A stretch of 64,000 nt of DNA from Desulfofustis sp. PB-SRB1 (GCA_016722945.1 JAEQMT010000038.1:434001-498000), one strand, 5' to 3'. Positions 1 through 10,170 are shown, counted from the first letter of the stretch. Program-made: numbers and translations. Notes: a model not told the origin generated them from the letters alone.

Positions 1-485
1 TTCACCTGTATCAGGTTCCACCTAGGTGGCGGGATAGCGCTCATGGCGCTGAATCCATTGGCTCGATAAATTTTTTTCGGCTGGCCGCGGCCCAGGTCCG
101 CTAGAAAGATCGGCAGAGTGACTTCAGCTTCGTCTAGAACAAGATGGTCAACCTCACCAAACTCCTCTGGTTCGGCCGAGAAAAGAGGCCCGCCGGCAAC
201 AACTGTTCGCTCCAGCACCCTGCAGCGGGCTATGGTTTGTTCGGCGGATGTTCGCTGGACAGCCATGCCGCTGATAAAGACCATGTCAGCCCACTGCACC
301 TCGCCATCCAGCAGATCCTGAACATTGAGATCCACCAGGCGCTTATTCCAGCCATCCGGCAACAGAGCGGCAACGGTGAGCAGGCCCAGGGGCGGAAAGG
401 CTGTTTTCTTGCCGATAAAACTAAGGGCATAGGTAAACGACCAGAAGGTCTCCGGAAATTTGGGATAGACAAGCAGAACGTTCAT
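1..485 (-). CDS. B12-binding-domain radical SAM protein, N-terminal part
   Basis: The minus frame is open from an ATG at 485 to the window edge, giving about 161 residues with no stop. It begins MNVLLVYPKFPETFWSF, followed by AFPPLGLLTVAALLP and later VVAGGPLFSAEPEEF. This is the usual opening of the cobalamin-binding Rossmann domain that precedes the radical SAM core in B12-dependent radical SAM enzymes. The CxxxCxxC cluster motif would lie beyond the window, so the enzymatic type (methylase or other) cannot be read. It follows the ABM-fold gene by 38 bases on the same strand and probably shares its transcript and the sigma-54 promoter at 1290-1305. The family call is fairly sure; the substrate is unknown. 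Confidence 0.82.
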   Translation of the reverse strand, partial: MNVLLVYPKFPETFWSFTYALSFIGKKTAFPPLGLLTVAALLPDGWNKRLVDLNVQDLLDGEVQWADMVFISGMAVQRTSAEQTIARCRVLERTVVAGGPLFSAEPEEFGEVDHLVLDEAEVTLPIFLADLGRGQPKKIYRANGFSAMSAIPPPRWNLIQV

Positions 486-523
486 TTTATCAGGTTCCAT
501 TGAAGCAGCGTTGTCCAAATGCA

Positions 524-853
524 TCAGGTTTTCTTCTTCCTGGCCACTTTGACGGCCTCCAGTCCCTCCACTGCCAGAATGGTGAGTATTTCAATTTCAA
601 TCGGGAGACGCAGCAGACTTTTGATACCGAGCAGCACGCCGAACTGTTCAGAATTCAGATGGTGGTTCAAATGATCACGGGTTTCCCATGACGAGATCAA
701 GTTGAATACGTTTTTATCCTCGATATCACGGTAGATGGCGTAGCTGATCAGCCCGCTGCCGCCTGGGGGCGGCTCCACCATCGAAAGAAGGGTTTGCAGG
801 ACTTCTTTCTGTTTCTCATGCAGGGAATTAAGATACGTTCGGGCGATGATCAT
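524..853 (-). CDS. ABM-fold (antibiotic biosynthesis monooxygenase-like) small protein
   Basis: A 109-residue protein starting MIIARTYLNSLHEKQKEVLQ, with the alternating strand/helix pattern of the dimeric alpha/beta barrel ABM family (about 95-110 residues). The stretch SYAIYRDIEDKNVFNLISSW followed by HLNSEQFGVLLG matches the typical EFYRDVEDPNRFLLVEEW / HLRSEHF layout. Family members act as small monooxygenases, haem-degrading enzymes or stress/quinone-related proteins; which applies here is not visible. The Lys-rich tail (ARKKKT) is unusual. A GGGAGA ribosome site sits upstream of the ATG. It lies between the coiled-coil gene (19 bases upstream) and the radical SAM gene in an apparent three-gene operon. 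Confidence 0.75.
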   Translation of the reverse strand: MIIARTYLNSLHEKQKEVLQTLLSMVEPPPGGSGLISYAIYRDIEDKNVFNLISSWETRDHLNHHLNSEQFGVLLGIKSLLRLPIEIEILTILAVEGLEAVKVARKKKT

Positions 854-872
854 GTTCTATTCTCCCGCCATG

Positions 873-1166
873 CTATTGAGATTTAAAACCCATGACTGCA
901 TCGTTTAGTGAAATCTGCAAGGCCGCCCAGGTTTCCTCTATCCCACCTCTGAGTCGCAGCCAAGCGCTCTCATGGATTCGATCGACCTCCCTCAACTGTG
1001 CTCTCATTTCATGAACCTTACACGCCAGTGCATCGATTTTTCTGGTGTTTTCATTTCGAAATTCTATCATCAGGCTCATGGTCAGAGCTTTGAGCATTGT
1101 TAATTTGACCTGCACAAGTTCAATCTCGATTTCCATTTCCTTCCTGTAGTCTTCCTTAGCGCTCAA
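873..1166 (-). CDS. Coiled-coil stress-type protein, hypothetical
   Basis: A 97-residue, mostly helical, charged protein without signal peptide or membrane segment. Residues 5-65 form a likely coiled coil (EMEIEIELVQVKLTMLKAL, then ALACKVHEMRAQLREVDRI), followed by WLRLRGGIEETWAALQISL. The layout resembles small soluble stress-associated coiled-coil proteins (Sll1863 type), a weak comparison. The start is TTG at 1166, chosen because AAGGAG lies 7 bases upstream and no ATG in frame is better placed. It is the first gene after the sigma-54 promoter at 1290-1305 and probably heads the operon with the ABM and radical SAM genes. No enzymatic motif is seen. Confidence 0.6.
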   Translation of the reverse strand: MSAKEDYRKEMEIEIELVQVKLTMLKALTMSLMIEFRNENTRKIDALACKVHEMRAQLREVDRIHESAWLRLRGGIEETWAALQISLNDAVMGFKSQ

Positions 1167-1289
1167 GGGAATCTCCTTCGCCTATGATTTGAAGACTTAG
1201 CGTTTGATCTCAGTGAAAAATCAGATCAACCCGAAAACATCCTCTAACAGCCTCTTCAAAGTGCTTGGCCATCCGACCTTGTCGCGTGC

Positions 1290-1305
1290 AGCAAGGCTAT
1301 CGCCA
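1290..1305 (-). promoter_or_regulatory. Candidate sigma-54 (-24/-12) promoter for the coiled-coil/ABM/radical SAM operon
   Basis: On the minus strand the sequence is TGGCGATAGCCTTGCT: the essential GG and GC pairs are in the right register (16-base motif). It matches TGGCAC-N5-TTGCW except at positions 5 and 6. Transcription would start near 1279, leaving a leader of about 110 bases to the TTG start at 1166. Two palindromic boxes lie 130-163 bp upstream, as expected for a sigma-54 activator. Confidence 0.55.
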
Positions 1306-1434
1306 TCTAATTAGATAGTGAGCAATTCCTGGGCCTGATTGTCAGTCTCAGAGAAAACTTCCTAACATGCTGTATTGAAATAACAATTTATCGTAAGCGG
1401 CCATTTTAGAGTAAACGTTTCCGGCTATATGAAG

Positions 1435-1468
1435 GGGTCATATTTGCCCATAAGGCTATATATGACCA
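1435..1468. promoter_or_regulatory. Tandem palindromic activator boxes (upstream activating sequence)
   Basis: Box A at 1435-1450 reads GGGTCATATTTGCCCA. Box B at 1453-1468 reads, on the minus strand, TGGTCATATATAGCCT. Both fit TGGTC-N6-GNCCA, and their starts are 18 bp apart, the same spacing as the pair at 9956-9989. Box A is almost identical to the groESL-side box at 9956-9971. Inferred binding site of a sigma-54 activator. No gene was found elsewhere in 1167-1592. Confidence 0.5.
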
Positions 1469-1592
1469 ACAGCTGCAGATGGCCGCTTTAGACTCCGGAC
1501 ATGAGAAAAAATTGGGGCAAAAGCCGGCGGGGCAGGAAAAACTCAACTAAGGAATAACTACATTATGCTGAGCACGGTGATATCATGAGAAG

Positions 1593-2939
1593 CTACAGAC
1601 TTTCAGGTCTCTTAGTTGGATTTTGCGGGGCGTACCCCGCAATACCGATCATGAATCGGACCATCCCGTAACTGAGCCAGTTCATCAGACGAATGCTAAA
1701 GGGCTGAGCCCTCAAGTCACTCTCAAATATCCTCCTTGCCTTCATGATGATCGCTTGGTTAAGATTACGCTTTAATTCTGCGGCAAATTTCCGATCATCG
1801 ACGACCACATTGGCCTCAAGCGCAAGCAGCAGGCTGAAAGGATCGAGATTTGAAGAACCTACCGTTGCCCAGTGTTCATCAATCACCGCAACTTTTGCGT
1901 GGAGAAGGCCGTGGTGATATTCATAGATCTCGATTCCGGCATCGAGAAAACTGCCATACAGGGCTCGGGAGGCCCTCTGGAACAAGCGCTTATCCATTTT
2001 TCCTTGCAACAGCAGAACCACACGAATTCCGCGCCCGGCCGCCACAAGAAGAGCCTGACGAAAAGTCAAACCAGGCAAGAAGTAGGCATTTACCAGTATG
2101 ATTTCGGTATTCGCCTGTCCTATTGCTTGTAAATAGGCATCTTCAATATCGCGGCGATGGCGGATATTGTTTCGTACAACAAAGGCTGATCGCATGCCGC
2201 CTTCTAATTCCTTCGAAGGAGGCGGTCTTTTGATGTTTTGATTCCGGAAAAACCGCAGGCGGCGATACCAGGCCACCCGCGACCACAAGTGGCGGGCTGA
2301 ATCATGAATTTCTTTTACCATCGGTCCTGCAATGCTTACGGCGAAATCATAGCGGCACAAGGTCTGGCCATCCTTCCCAGTATCATCGATGATGTTGATG
2401 CCGCCGACAAAGGCGATTTTCAGGTCGACGACAGCAATTTTACGGTGCAGACGGCGCAACCTCTGACGCTTCAGAGTCCAGGGCGAAACATTGGCTCGAA
2501 ACACCAGTACCATGACACCTGCCTCCTCAAGGTGATCACGCATGGTTTTCGGTAGGTCCTTGGAGCCGAATCCATCGATCAGCAGGTGGGTTTTTACGCC
2601 TCGTGCGGCCGCCCGTCTGAGTGCCTCGGCAATACGTTTTCCGGTCCGGTCATTGCTGAAAATGTAGCTTTCCAGAAATATTACCTTCGTTGCCTGGTCA
2701 AGCGCTGTTTCAAGCAATGGAAAGTACGCTTCGCCATTGTGAAGCAGGGCGATCTGATTTTGGCTAACTTTCTGGAACACGTTCAGTTCGATGTCCTTGT
2801 CTACGGATGGTCTGCTTGAAGATCCACGGTCTGCAAGATCATCTCCCCCCCTGGAGGTGGGTGTCATGCAGTGATGGAGGGCATTTGGTATCCTGTTCGT
2901 CTTTTCCTCACTTCTTGTTGGATAAAAATCATTCACCAT
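1593..2939 (-). CDS. clsB: Cardiolipin synthase B-like phospholipase D family protein
   Basis: A phospholipase D superfamily protein with two HKD motifs. The first is HRKIAVVDLKIAFVGG (about residue 165) and the second HAKVAVIDEHWATVGSSNLD (about residue 345). Two HKD motifs, no N-terminal membrane segments, and a typical domain opening (LLHNGEAYFPLLETALDQA) fit ClsB/YbhO rather than ClsA. ClsB makes cardiolipin by condensing phospholipids at the inner membrane. At 448 residues it is slightly longer than usual. The first 40-50 residues are poorly conserved and no ribosome site precedes the ATG at 2939, so the true start may be the ATG near residue 25. The SHOCT gene lies just upstream on the same strand. 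Confidence 0.82.
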   Translation of the reverse strand: MVNDFYPTRSEEKTNRIPNALHHCMTPTSRGGDDLADRGSSSRPSVDKDIELNVFQKVSQNQIALLHNGEAYFPLLETALDQATKVIFLESYIFSNDRTGKRIAEALRRAAARGVKTHLLIDGFGSKDLPKTMRDHLEEAGVMVLVFRANVSPWTLKRQRLRRLHRKIAVVDLKIAFVGGINIIDDTGKDGQTLCRYDFAVSIAGPMVKEIHDSARHLWSRVAWYRRLRFFRNQNIKRPPPSKELEGGMRSAFVVRNNIRHRRDIEDAYLQAIGQANTEIILVNAYFLPGLTFRQALLVAAGRGIRVVLLLQGKMDKRLFQRASRALYGSFLDAGIEIYEYHHGLLHAKVAVIDEHWATVGSSNLDPFSLLLALEANVVVDDRKFAAELKRNLNQAIIMKARRIFESDLRAQPFSIRLMNWLSYGMVRFMIGIAGYAPQNPTKRPESL

Positions 2940-2955
2940 ACAAATAATTAATGGG

Positions 2956-3138
2956 TCAGGATTCCAATTCCTTTTTCATTCGGTCGAATTCTTCCTTATC
3001 TAGTTCTCCTCCTGCACAACGCTTCTTCAAAATATCCAAGGGATTTTCACCTTGTGAACCATCGGAGCCGCTTTTCGTTGAAGCCTGCAGCAGGTAATGA
3101 AGTATGGCGCCGAGCAATACCAGGGCTATTATCCACAT
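2956..3138 (-). CDS. SHOCT-domain small membrane protein
   Basis: 60 residues: one N-terminal membrane helix (MWIIALVLLGAILHYLLQA), a short linker, then a C-terminal SHOCT motif (NPLDILKKRCAGGELDKEEF followed by DRMKKELES). SHOCT domains are short oligomerisation modules common at the C-terminus of small membrane proteins; function is generally unknown. The ATG at 3138 directly abuts the TAA of the upstream lipopeptide gene (TAA then ATG, no gap), so translational coupling is likely. It sits 16 bases before the cardiolipin synthase-like gene. Confidence 0.75.
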   Translation of the reverse strand: MWIIALVLLGAILHYLLQASTKSGSDGSQGENPLDILKKRCAGGELDKEEFDRMKKELES

Positions 3139-3270
3139 TTAAACTCCGCCATATCCGTATCCCATCATGTGCCCCCAGTTGCCCCCCGGACCATTTGGGT
3201 CTGGCGTGCAACCGAAGAATGTGAGTGGCGGCAATAAAATCACTAACGAGCGTATTCTTTGCACTATCAT
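3139..3270 (-). CDS. Small Gly/Tyr-rich lipopeptide, hypothetical
   Basis: A 43-residue reading frame from ATG 3270 to TAA 3139. It begins MIVQRIRSLVILLPPLTFFG, then a Cys that could be the lipidated residue (TFFGC), then a Pro/Gly-rich tail ending HMMGYGYGGV. The Met/Gly/Tyr-rich end is reminiscent of the start of many SHOCT proteins, so this and the next gene may derive from one protein or work as a pair. The stop codon is immediately followed by the SHOCT gene start. No strong ribosome site was seen, so confidence is moderate. Confidence 0.45.
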   Translation of the reverse strand: MIVQRIRSLVILLPPLTFFGCTPDPNGPGGNWGHMMGYGYGGV

Positions 3271-3510
3271 GATTTCTTGCTCTTCTTAGTGTTGAACTCA
3301 GAGCTTTTACACCATGCGTGCTCATATACCCAAATTTTCTCCTGCTACGCAGCGCCTGAAACCAGGGGCTTTTACGTATACCAAGCCAATTAAGAGAATT
3401 CCGAAAGACAAAATAGTTAAGCTGCAGAAGCTCATCACTTGTTTCCTGGCCTCCGTGGAGGATCAGCCAATCGCAATAGTCTTACAAACCGGCTGATCTG
3501 TTACCAATGT

Positions 3511-5436
3511 TTATTCTCGGGACAGTCGTTCCGATGATGACGCTTTCTCTGCAGGTTTGGCTGCCGCCAACATCTTTCTCAGCTCATCACCATGGATGCT
3601 TTCCTTTTCGGAGAGAAGCGCAGCCAGTTCATTCAATACTGTCCGCCGTTCGGAGAGTATTTTTTGCACCCGCTGGTGAGTCTCTTCGACTAATCGGGCA
3701 ATCTCCTCGTCAATTTCGGCGGCTTTCGCTTCGCTGTAGTTTTTACCGGGGCTGAAACCTTCCGGTAAAAACATCGCCTGGCGTTGGTGCTCATAGCTCA
3801 CCAATCCGAGGCGATCGCTCATACCGTACTGGGTGACCATGGAACGAGCGATATCCGAGGCCCGCTGCAGATCATTCTGGGCTCCGGTCGATATTTCGTG
3901 GAAAACCAACTCTTCCGCCACTCTGCCGCCCAAAAGAACGGCCAGCCGGTCCAGTAGCTCTGAACGAGTCATCAGGTAACGGTCCTCGGTTGGCTGCTGC
4001 TGGGTGTAGCCGAGGGCGGCGACGCCACGGGGAATAATGGAAATTTTATGCACCGGGTCGGCATGTTCGACAGACTCCGCCACGATCGCATGACCGGACT
4101 CATGATAGGTGACGATCTCTTTTTCCTGTGCATTCATCACTCGGTTCTTTTTTTGCAGGCCGGCAACAACTCGGTCGATGGCTTCATCGAAATCTGTCGG
4201 CTCCACCATCTCTTTATCGTTTCGCGCCGCCAGCAAAGCGGCTTCATTGACGATATTGGCCAGATCCGCCCCGACAAAGCCAGGGGTAAGGCCGGCTATT
4301 TTGCCGAGATCAACCTCGGGCCCCAGCCGGACATTTTGGGAATGAATTTCCAGGATGGCCTTGCGGCCATTGATATCAGGCCGGTCTACCAGAACCTGCC
4401 GGTCAAACCGCCCTGGCCGCAGCAAGGCGGGATCGAGAATTTCCGGGCGATTGGTGGCAGCCATGATAATGACGCCCTTATTCGTTTCGAAGCCATCCAT
4501 CTCCACCAGGAGTTGATTCAGGGTCTGCTCTCTTTCATCATGCCCCCCCATGGCGTTCATGCCGCGGGCCTTGCCCAGAGCATCCAGTTCATCGATGAAG
4601 ATGATGCAGGGCGCCTGAGCCGCAGCCTGGGAGAAAAGATCGCGAACCCGGGCCGCGCCCACACCGACAAACATCTCGACAAACTCAGAGCCGCTGATGC
4701 TGAAAAAAGGCACCTGGGCCTCTCCGGCAACGGCCCTGGCCAGCAAAGTTTTCCCGGTCCCCGGCGGACCGACCAGCAGCACTCCTTTGGGTATCCGGCC
4801 TCCCAGCTTCTGGGATTTTTCTGGCGTGCTCAAGAATTCAACCACCTCTTCAAGTTCTTCTTTCGCCTCATCGATTCCCGCAACATCCTCGAAAGTGACG
4901 TTGGTATCACTCTCGGCAAAAATCTTGGCCTTGCTTTTACTGAATGACATCACTCCCATCCCTGGACCCATCTTTCTCATGGCAAATCGCCAGATCAGGA
5001 AGAAAATAGTAAGGGGCAGAACCCAGGAGAGGACGGCACCAAAAAATTTGTTCTGGTATTGTCCCGAAAAGTTCACCTTGCTGTCGCTCAATTCCTTCAC
5101 CAGGTTGGGATCATCCACCCGGATGGTGGAGATATCCTGATCAGGAACACCTCGAAGCGTTCCGGTGATATGATCCGGTCCGATGGTCAATTCATCCAAT
5201 TTTCCGTCGCTAAGGTATTGTTTGAATTTGCTGTATGGAATTGTCTCCACCTTTGCAGAAAAGAATAGTGGCTGCAGGTAGGAAAAAAAAATCATGGCCA
5301 GAACAAAGTACCAGATGCTGAAGTGCGCCTTAGGTGGCAAGCCCTTCTCGTCTTTTTGAGGTTTGCCTATGCCGAACAGGGAAAGCAGCTTATCCTTAAA
5401 CATTCGCGGCGGCTTATTATTCGATTCAGATGCCAT
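3511..5436 (-). CDS. ftsH: ATP-dependent zinc metalloprotease FtsH
   Basis: Membrane-anchored AAA+ protease that degrades misassembled membrane proteins and unstable regulators. Visible in order: two membrane segments (near residues 40-60 and 135-155) flanking a periplasmic domain; AAA+ domain with Walker A GPPGTGKT (about 225), Walker [12 protein letters not shown] and the SRH region [20 protein letters not shown]; then the peptidase with zinc motif HESGH (about 444) and the later [11 protein letters not shown] segment. The ATG at 5436 (641 residues) is chosen because GGAGG lies just upstream; an ATG 19 codons earlier has no such site. A sigma-54-type promoter at 5531-5546 and a palindrome at 5650-5667 lie upstream, which is unusual for ftsH. 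The gene looks intact. Confidence 0.96.
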   Translation of the reverse strand: MASESNNKPPRMFKDKLLSLFGIGKPQKDEKGLPPKAHFSIWYFVLAMIFFSYLQPLFFSAKVETIPYSKFKQYLSDGKLDELTIGPDHITGTLRGVPDQDISTIRVDDPNLVKELSDSKVNFSGQYQNKFFGAVLSWVLPLTIFFLIWRFAMRKMGPGMGVMSFSKSKAKIFAESDTNVTFEDVAGIDEAKEELEEVVEFLSTPEKSQKLGGRIPKGVLLVGPPGTGKTLLARAVAGEAQVPFFSISGSEFVEMFVGVGAARVRDLFSQAAAQAPCIIFIDELDALGKARGMNAMGGHDEREQTLNQLLVEMDGFETNKGVIIMAATNRPEILDPALLRPGRFDRQVLVDRPDINGRKAILEIHSQNVRLGPEVDLGKIAGLTPGFVGADLANIVNEAALLAARNDKEMVEPTDFDEAIDRVVAGLQKKNRVMNAQEKEIVTYHESGHAIVAESVEHADPVHKISIIPRGVAALGYTQQQPTEDRYLMTRSELLDRLAVLLGGRVAEELVFHEISTGAQNDLQRASDIARSMVTQYGMSDRLGLVSYEHQRQAMFLPEGFSPGKNYSEAKAAEIDEEIARLVEETHQRVQKILSERRTVLNELAALLSEKESIHGDELRKMLAAAKPAEKASSSERLSRE

Positions 5437-5530
5437 TTTCTCATTCCTCCATGAGCGGCCCGGAGTATCTGGGACCTTGTTGAAATGTTCCACCAGAAAC
5501 CCAAAAGCGTATCGATGTACCTCTTGTCAG

Positions 5531-5546
5531 TGCAATCTCTGCGCCA
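5531..5546 (-). promoter_or_regulatory. Candidate sigma-54 promoter of ftsH
   Basis: Minus-strand TGGCGCAGAGATTGCA, one mismatch to TGGCAC-N5-TTGCW with GG and GC 10 bases apart as required. The predicted start is near 5519, giving a leader of about 83 bases before the ftsH ATG at 5436. A palindrome lies about 105-120 bp upstream. Confidence 0.6.
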
Positions 5547-5649
5547 GCTCACAAAAACAACTCACCCAATGCTTACTATTTGTTTTCATTTGCCAAAATT
5601 GCTCGCTTAACCGTCAGAAAACCAAACCAGAAGGATTATATTGGTCGAT

Positions 5650-5667
5650 GTGGTCAGATAAGACCAC
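5650..5667. promoter_or_regulatory. Palindromic activator box upstream of ftsH
   Basis: GTGGTC-AGATAA-GACCAC, a perfect 6-bp inverted repeat with 6-bp spacer. Its core (5651-5666) matches the TGGTC-N6-GNCCA boxes found upstream of the groESL unit and of the 1.2-kb operon. The remaining intergenic DNA (5437-5981) shows no gene. Confidence 0.55.
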
Positions 5668-5981
5668 TTGTCCGAATTGTCTGCTCTGAGAGGATAGAAA
5701 AAACCATTGAACACTCGGCAATCGGGACCGCCGGTTCATCGCCGCCAGAGTGTCCGATTGTTCTCCAGTGGGATAAGAAACGCCTTTAAGTGCGGATTTA
5801 CAGGTGCCCTATAATCTTCGGGTGGACGGATCGCTGACGCACCGTTTATTCCTAATGCTGACAGTGATCTTCAGTTATTGGCGGTATAATTAGAGGACGA
5901 TTACGGCAGAATTGAGATCGGCACATTCCCATTCATGCTTCTCTCTTTATTACAGCTTCCGCTCATGGTTTAGCAGTAAAG

Positions 5982-6869
5982 TTAATTTGTCAAACTCTCT
6001 GCCTGATCTATCAACAGTTTGAGACTCGGAATCAGTTTTTCTCTGATTTCCGACCGTTCCAAGGCAAAAGCTATGTTGGCCAGCTGAAACCCAGCCTTGT
6101 CGCCACAGTCATATCTTGTGCCTTTGAATTTGTAACCAAATATCGGCTGTTCACTCAGCAGCGCTGACATCGAATCGGTTAGCTGGATTTCGTTGCCTGC
6201 TCCCTTCTGGTGCATTCCGAGATGTTTGAAAATTCGTGGCGTCAGTATGTATCTGCCGATCACCGCCAGATTTGACGGGGCATCCTCCGGCTTTGGTTTT
6301 TCTATCATTGATCGAACCTGCACAGCTCCGTTGAAGGCTTTATCCGCTTTGATAATTCCGTATTTTTCCGTTTCATCGGGGGGAACCTCTATGATCGCCA
6401 TCATCGATGCACGTAACCTGTCAAATACATCTATCATTTGGTGTAGCACCGGCACATCACTCTGAATCAGATCATCAGCGAGCAGAACGGCAAACGGTTC
6501 ATCGCCAACAATGTCCCTTGCACACCAGATTGCATGCCCCAGACCGAGTGGCTCACTCTGACGGGTATAGACGATTTGCGCTCTGCTGGGTACGATAGAC
6601 TCGACCGTGCGCAATAGTTCGGTTTTGCCCTTATCACGAAGTATTTTGTCCAGGTTCTGGTTATTATCGAAATGATCCTCGAGTGCCCCTTTGCCAGAAC
6701 CGGAAACGAAAATTATCTGCTCTATACCGGAAGCGAGTGCTTCTTCAACAGCGTACTGGATGATTGGCTTGTCAACCACCGGCAGCATTTCTTTAGGCAT
6801 CGCCTTCGTTGCTGGCAGGAACCTTGTACCAAGACCTGCGACTGGAAATACCGCTTTCCTGATTCTCAT
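5982..6869 (-). CDS. galU: UTP--glucose-1-phosphate uridylyltransferase
   Basis: Makes UDP-glucose from UTP and glucose-1-phosphate. The N-terminus MRIRKAVFPVAGLGTRFLPA carries the nucleotide-binding GxGTRFLPxTKxxPKEMLP signature; VDKPIIQYAVEEA, FAVLLADDLI and MIEKPKPEDAPSNLAVIGRY follow, all typical of GalU. The start at ATG 6869 (295 residues) has AGGGG 7 bases upstream; an in-frame ATG 11 codons earlier reads through that site. It stands alone between groEL and ftsH on the same strand. UDP-glucose is the donor used by the cyclic glucan synthase encoded at 12-21 kb, a plausible metabolic link. Intact. Confidence 0.95.
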   Translation of the reverse strand: MRIRKAVFPVAGLGTRFLPATKAMPKEMLPVVDKPIIQYAVEEALASGIEQIIFVSGSGKGALEDHFDNNQNLDKILRDKGKTELLRTVESIVPSRAQIVYTRQSEPLGLGHAIWCARDIVGDEPFAVLLADDLIQSDVPVLHQMIDVFDRLRASMMAIIEVPPDETEKYGIIKADKAFNGAVQVRSMIEKPKPEDAPSNLAVIGRYILTPRIFKHLGMHQKGAGNEIQLTDSMSALLSEQPIFGYKFKGTRYDCGDKAGFQLANIAFALERSEIREKLIPSLKLLIDQAESLTN

Positions 6870-7258
6870 AGAATACCCCTCAATAAAGCGAAGCAAAGCC
6901 ATAGGCTATGATTCCGTTTTGGCTCCATTAAATTGAAACCAATAGTGATGCAAAGACATATCCATATTGACATCTTCAAAAAAACATTTAATATCAATAC
7001 TATAAACCACCCTCAGTCCTGCTTGAGTATTGCTGGCCCATTATCTCCAACCAGTATTAAGCTGAATCACCCTCGGTTTGGCTGCTTTAGATTTTGGAAG
7101 ATATAGGGAGAAACCCCATCTTTAGTTCTGGTTTCATTTTTTAATCATCGATTGTCTGAGGCACTGACATTGCTCGCTGAGATTCGCCCAAAAGGACTTT
7201 TTCAAACATGTGATAACTCACATGGGCAGGGCAGATCTGACGAGGGAGAACTTCATAA
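6870..7258. other. Intergenic region between galU and groEL, nothing firm
   Basis: About 390 bases, A+T-rich, without a convincing reading frame, RNA gene or strong terminator. A weak hairpin (GAAACC near 7112 pairing with GGTTTC, followed by a T-run) points along the plus strand, where no gene ends, so I do not call it. The galU promoter must lie here or upstream. Confidence 0.4.
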
Positions 7259-8922
<1,664 letters not shown>

Positions 8923-8955
8923 TTATCACGGTTGAAATAACGGTTAAACCGACCG

Positions 8956-9246
8956 TTATTTCTTGATTACTCCAAGAACATCATCTTCACGCATGATCAG
9001 ATAATTTTCTCCGTCAATCTTGATATCGGTTCCACCATATTTCGAAAAGAGAACGGTATCGCCCTTTTTTACCTGCAGGGCAACGTGCTCTCCGGCATCA
9101 TTTAGTTTGCCGGGCCCTACCGCGATTATTTTACCTTCTGCCGGTTTCTCTTTAGCGCTGTCCGGAATAATAATACCGCCAGCTGTTTCCTTTTCCTCTT
9201 CAACCCTCTGAACGAGAATACGATCATTCAATGGACGGATTTTCAT
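8956..9246 (-). CDS. groES: Co-chaperonin GroES
   Basis: A 96-residue GroES, the heptameric lid of GroEL. It begins [20 protein letters not shown], carries the mobile loop [15 protein letters not shown], then [10 protein letters not shown] and the C-terminal strand [20 protein letters not shown]; length is standard. A GAGAAG ribosome site precedes the ATG. The gene follows a 54-residue Lys-rich gene by 85 bases and precedes groEL, so the three probably share the sigma-54-type promoter at 9840-9855. No CIRCE element (the HrcA operator) was seen upstream. Confidence 0.95.
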   Translation of the reverse strand: MKIRPLNDRILVQRVEEEKETAGGIIIPDSAKEKPAEGKIIAVGPGKLNDAGEHVALQVKKGDTVLFSKYGGTDIKIDGENYLIMREDDVLGVIKK

Positions 9247-9331
9247 TTCACTTCTCCAATACGTTGACGTTCACCCCAAAACTGAACCAGGTGTTGCTTA
9301 GCATTCTTTTCCACAGCCTTTATAATCCAAG

Positions 9332-9496
9332 CTAATGGCTGCTTGGTCTCGTTCCTGCGTACTTGTTCATCAGTGAGGACAGTACAGGTGCATTTTTCTG
9401 TTGCTTTTCACGCTTTTCTTGTTTTTTTTGATGAAGTTTGTTGTCGCTTTGTCTCTGTTTCTTTTCCCTGTTCTTCTTGCCGCCTTTGTCTCCCAT
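9332..9496 (-). CDS. 54-residue lysine/glutamine-rich protein, hypothetical
   Basis: A short frame from ATG 9496 to TAG 9332. It begins MGDKGGKKNREKKQRQSDNK and continues with QKKQEKREKQQKNAPVLSSL before an uncharged end (MNKYAGTRPSSH). It is extremely basic, helical and without membrane segment, like small nucleic-acid or ribosome-associated peptides; I do not recognise a named family. GAGGAG lies about 7 bases before the ATG, supporting translation. It lies directly upstream of groES on the same strand and downstream of the sigma-54 promoter at 9840, which makes it a candidate member of the same stress transcript. A longer overlapping frame (from 9711) has a weaker start and biased composition. 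Confidence 0.55.
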   Translation of the reverse strand: MGDKGGKKNREKKQRQSDNKLHQKKQEKREKQQKNAPVLSSLMNKYAGTRPSSH

Positions 9497-9839
9497 GGTC
9501 GTGCTCCTCTATTGATGAGGATTTCAGAACAAATCAAACCAGTCGATTCTAGACGTACGGTATCGCCAGAATCATTTTTCGTGGTTGAAAAGTCATTGTC
9601 CTTTTGCCCAGGATACTGCCTGCCGCCTGCTCGCTTGTTCTTCCGGATTGCTGGGTTTTCTGTTCTTCTCAACAATTCGATTAAATAGAGCAGGACGATG
9701 GCTCCCACCATGGCCCTTCACCATGGAACTGATCACACCATTAATGCTCGTATCGTACAAACCAAACAGGTATCCACAGGTCACTCCACCGAAAGGCGTG
9801 CAACGGGACGTTGTGCCGATATGCTTTAACCATTTAACT
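9497..9839 (-). other. Long leader of the groESL transcript
   Basis: About 340 bases between the predicted transcription start (near 9828) and the 54-residue gene. One minus frame starting at 9711 (MVGAIVLLYLIELLRRTENP, 113 residues, overlapping the 54-residue gene) has a modest ribosome site, but its composition looks non-coding. I see no certain RNA structure. The region could be a regulatory leader. Confidence 0.3.
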
Positions 9840-9855
9840 AGCAAGGTTCATGCCA
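9840..9855 (-). promoter_or_regulatory. Candidate sigma-54 promoter of the 54-residue gene/groESL unit
   Basis: Minus-strand TGGCATGAACCTTGCT, one mismatch to TGGCAC-N5-TTGCW. It points toward the 54-residue gene, groES and groEL. Two activator boxes lie 100-134 bp upstream, and the activator gene itself lies just beyond them. Confidence 0.6.
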
Positions 9856-9955
9856 GGCTCGGCAGGTATAAGTAAACGTCTTAGGATCGGCTTGTTAACA
9901 GACAACAATTGCTCATGCTCAGTTGTCAGGGGGAGTCAGGCTTGCAACACATTCG

Positions 9956-9989
9956 CGGTCATATGTGCCCAAGTGGTCATATACAACCA
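9956..9989. promoter_or_regulatory. Tandem palindromic activator boxes upstream of groESL
   Basis: Box A at 9956-9971 is CGGTCATATGTGCCCA. Box B at 9974-9989 is TGGTCATATACAACCA, lying inside AGTGGT-N8-ACCACT. Starts are 18 bp apart, exactly as at 1435/1453. These are the best-conserved examples of the shared operator. Confidence 0.55.
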
Positions 9990-10170
9990 CTGTCAAGCGT
10001 TGCAGTCATTTTGTCTCTTTGAGGAAATGCTCGGTGTGTGTACTGGAATTATTGTGGTGTAAGGCAATGAGGTTTGATTCTTATCCCGAAGACCTCAGGT
10101 TTTCAGGTCTGCGATAGCGGCCTGCGAAACGCTTCTGGAACCCGGATGTTAAAGGACAGGAAGCTTCTTC

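Noticed and set aside
3314-3496. 60-codon plus-strand frame before ftsH
   Set aside because: No ribosome site, no family resemblance, and it lies opposite the minus-strand lipopeptide/ftsH arrangement; probably chance.
4048-4947. 299-codon plus-strand frame inside ftsH
   Set aside because: Antisense to the conserved AAA+ and protease domains; no ribosome site.
9370-9711. 113-codon minus frame overlapping the 54-residue gene
   Set aside because: Out-of-frame overlap with the better-supported short gene, weak ribosome site and Lys/Arg bias caused by reading the Lys-rich gene in another frame.
9780-9830. Second sigma-54-like motif near the groESL promoter (CGGCAC...TTGCA on the minus strand)
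   Set aside because: The two elements are 4 bases too far apart for sigma-54.
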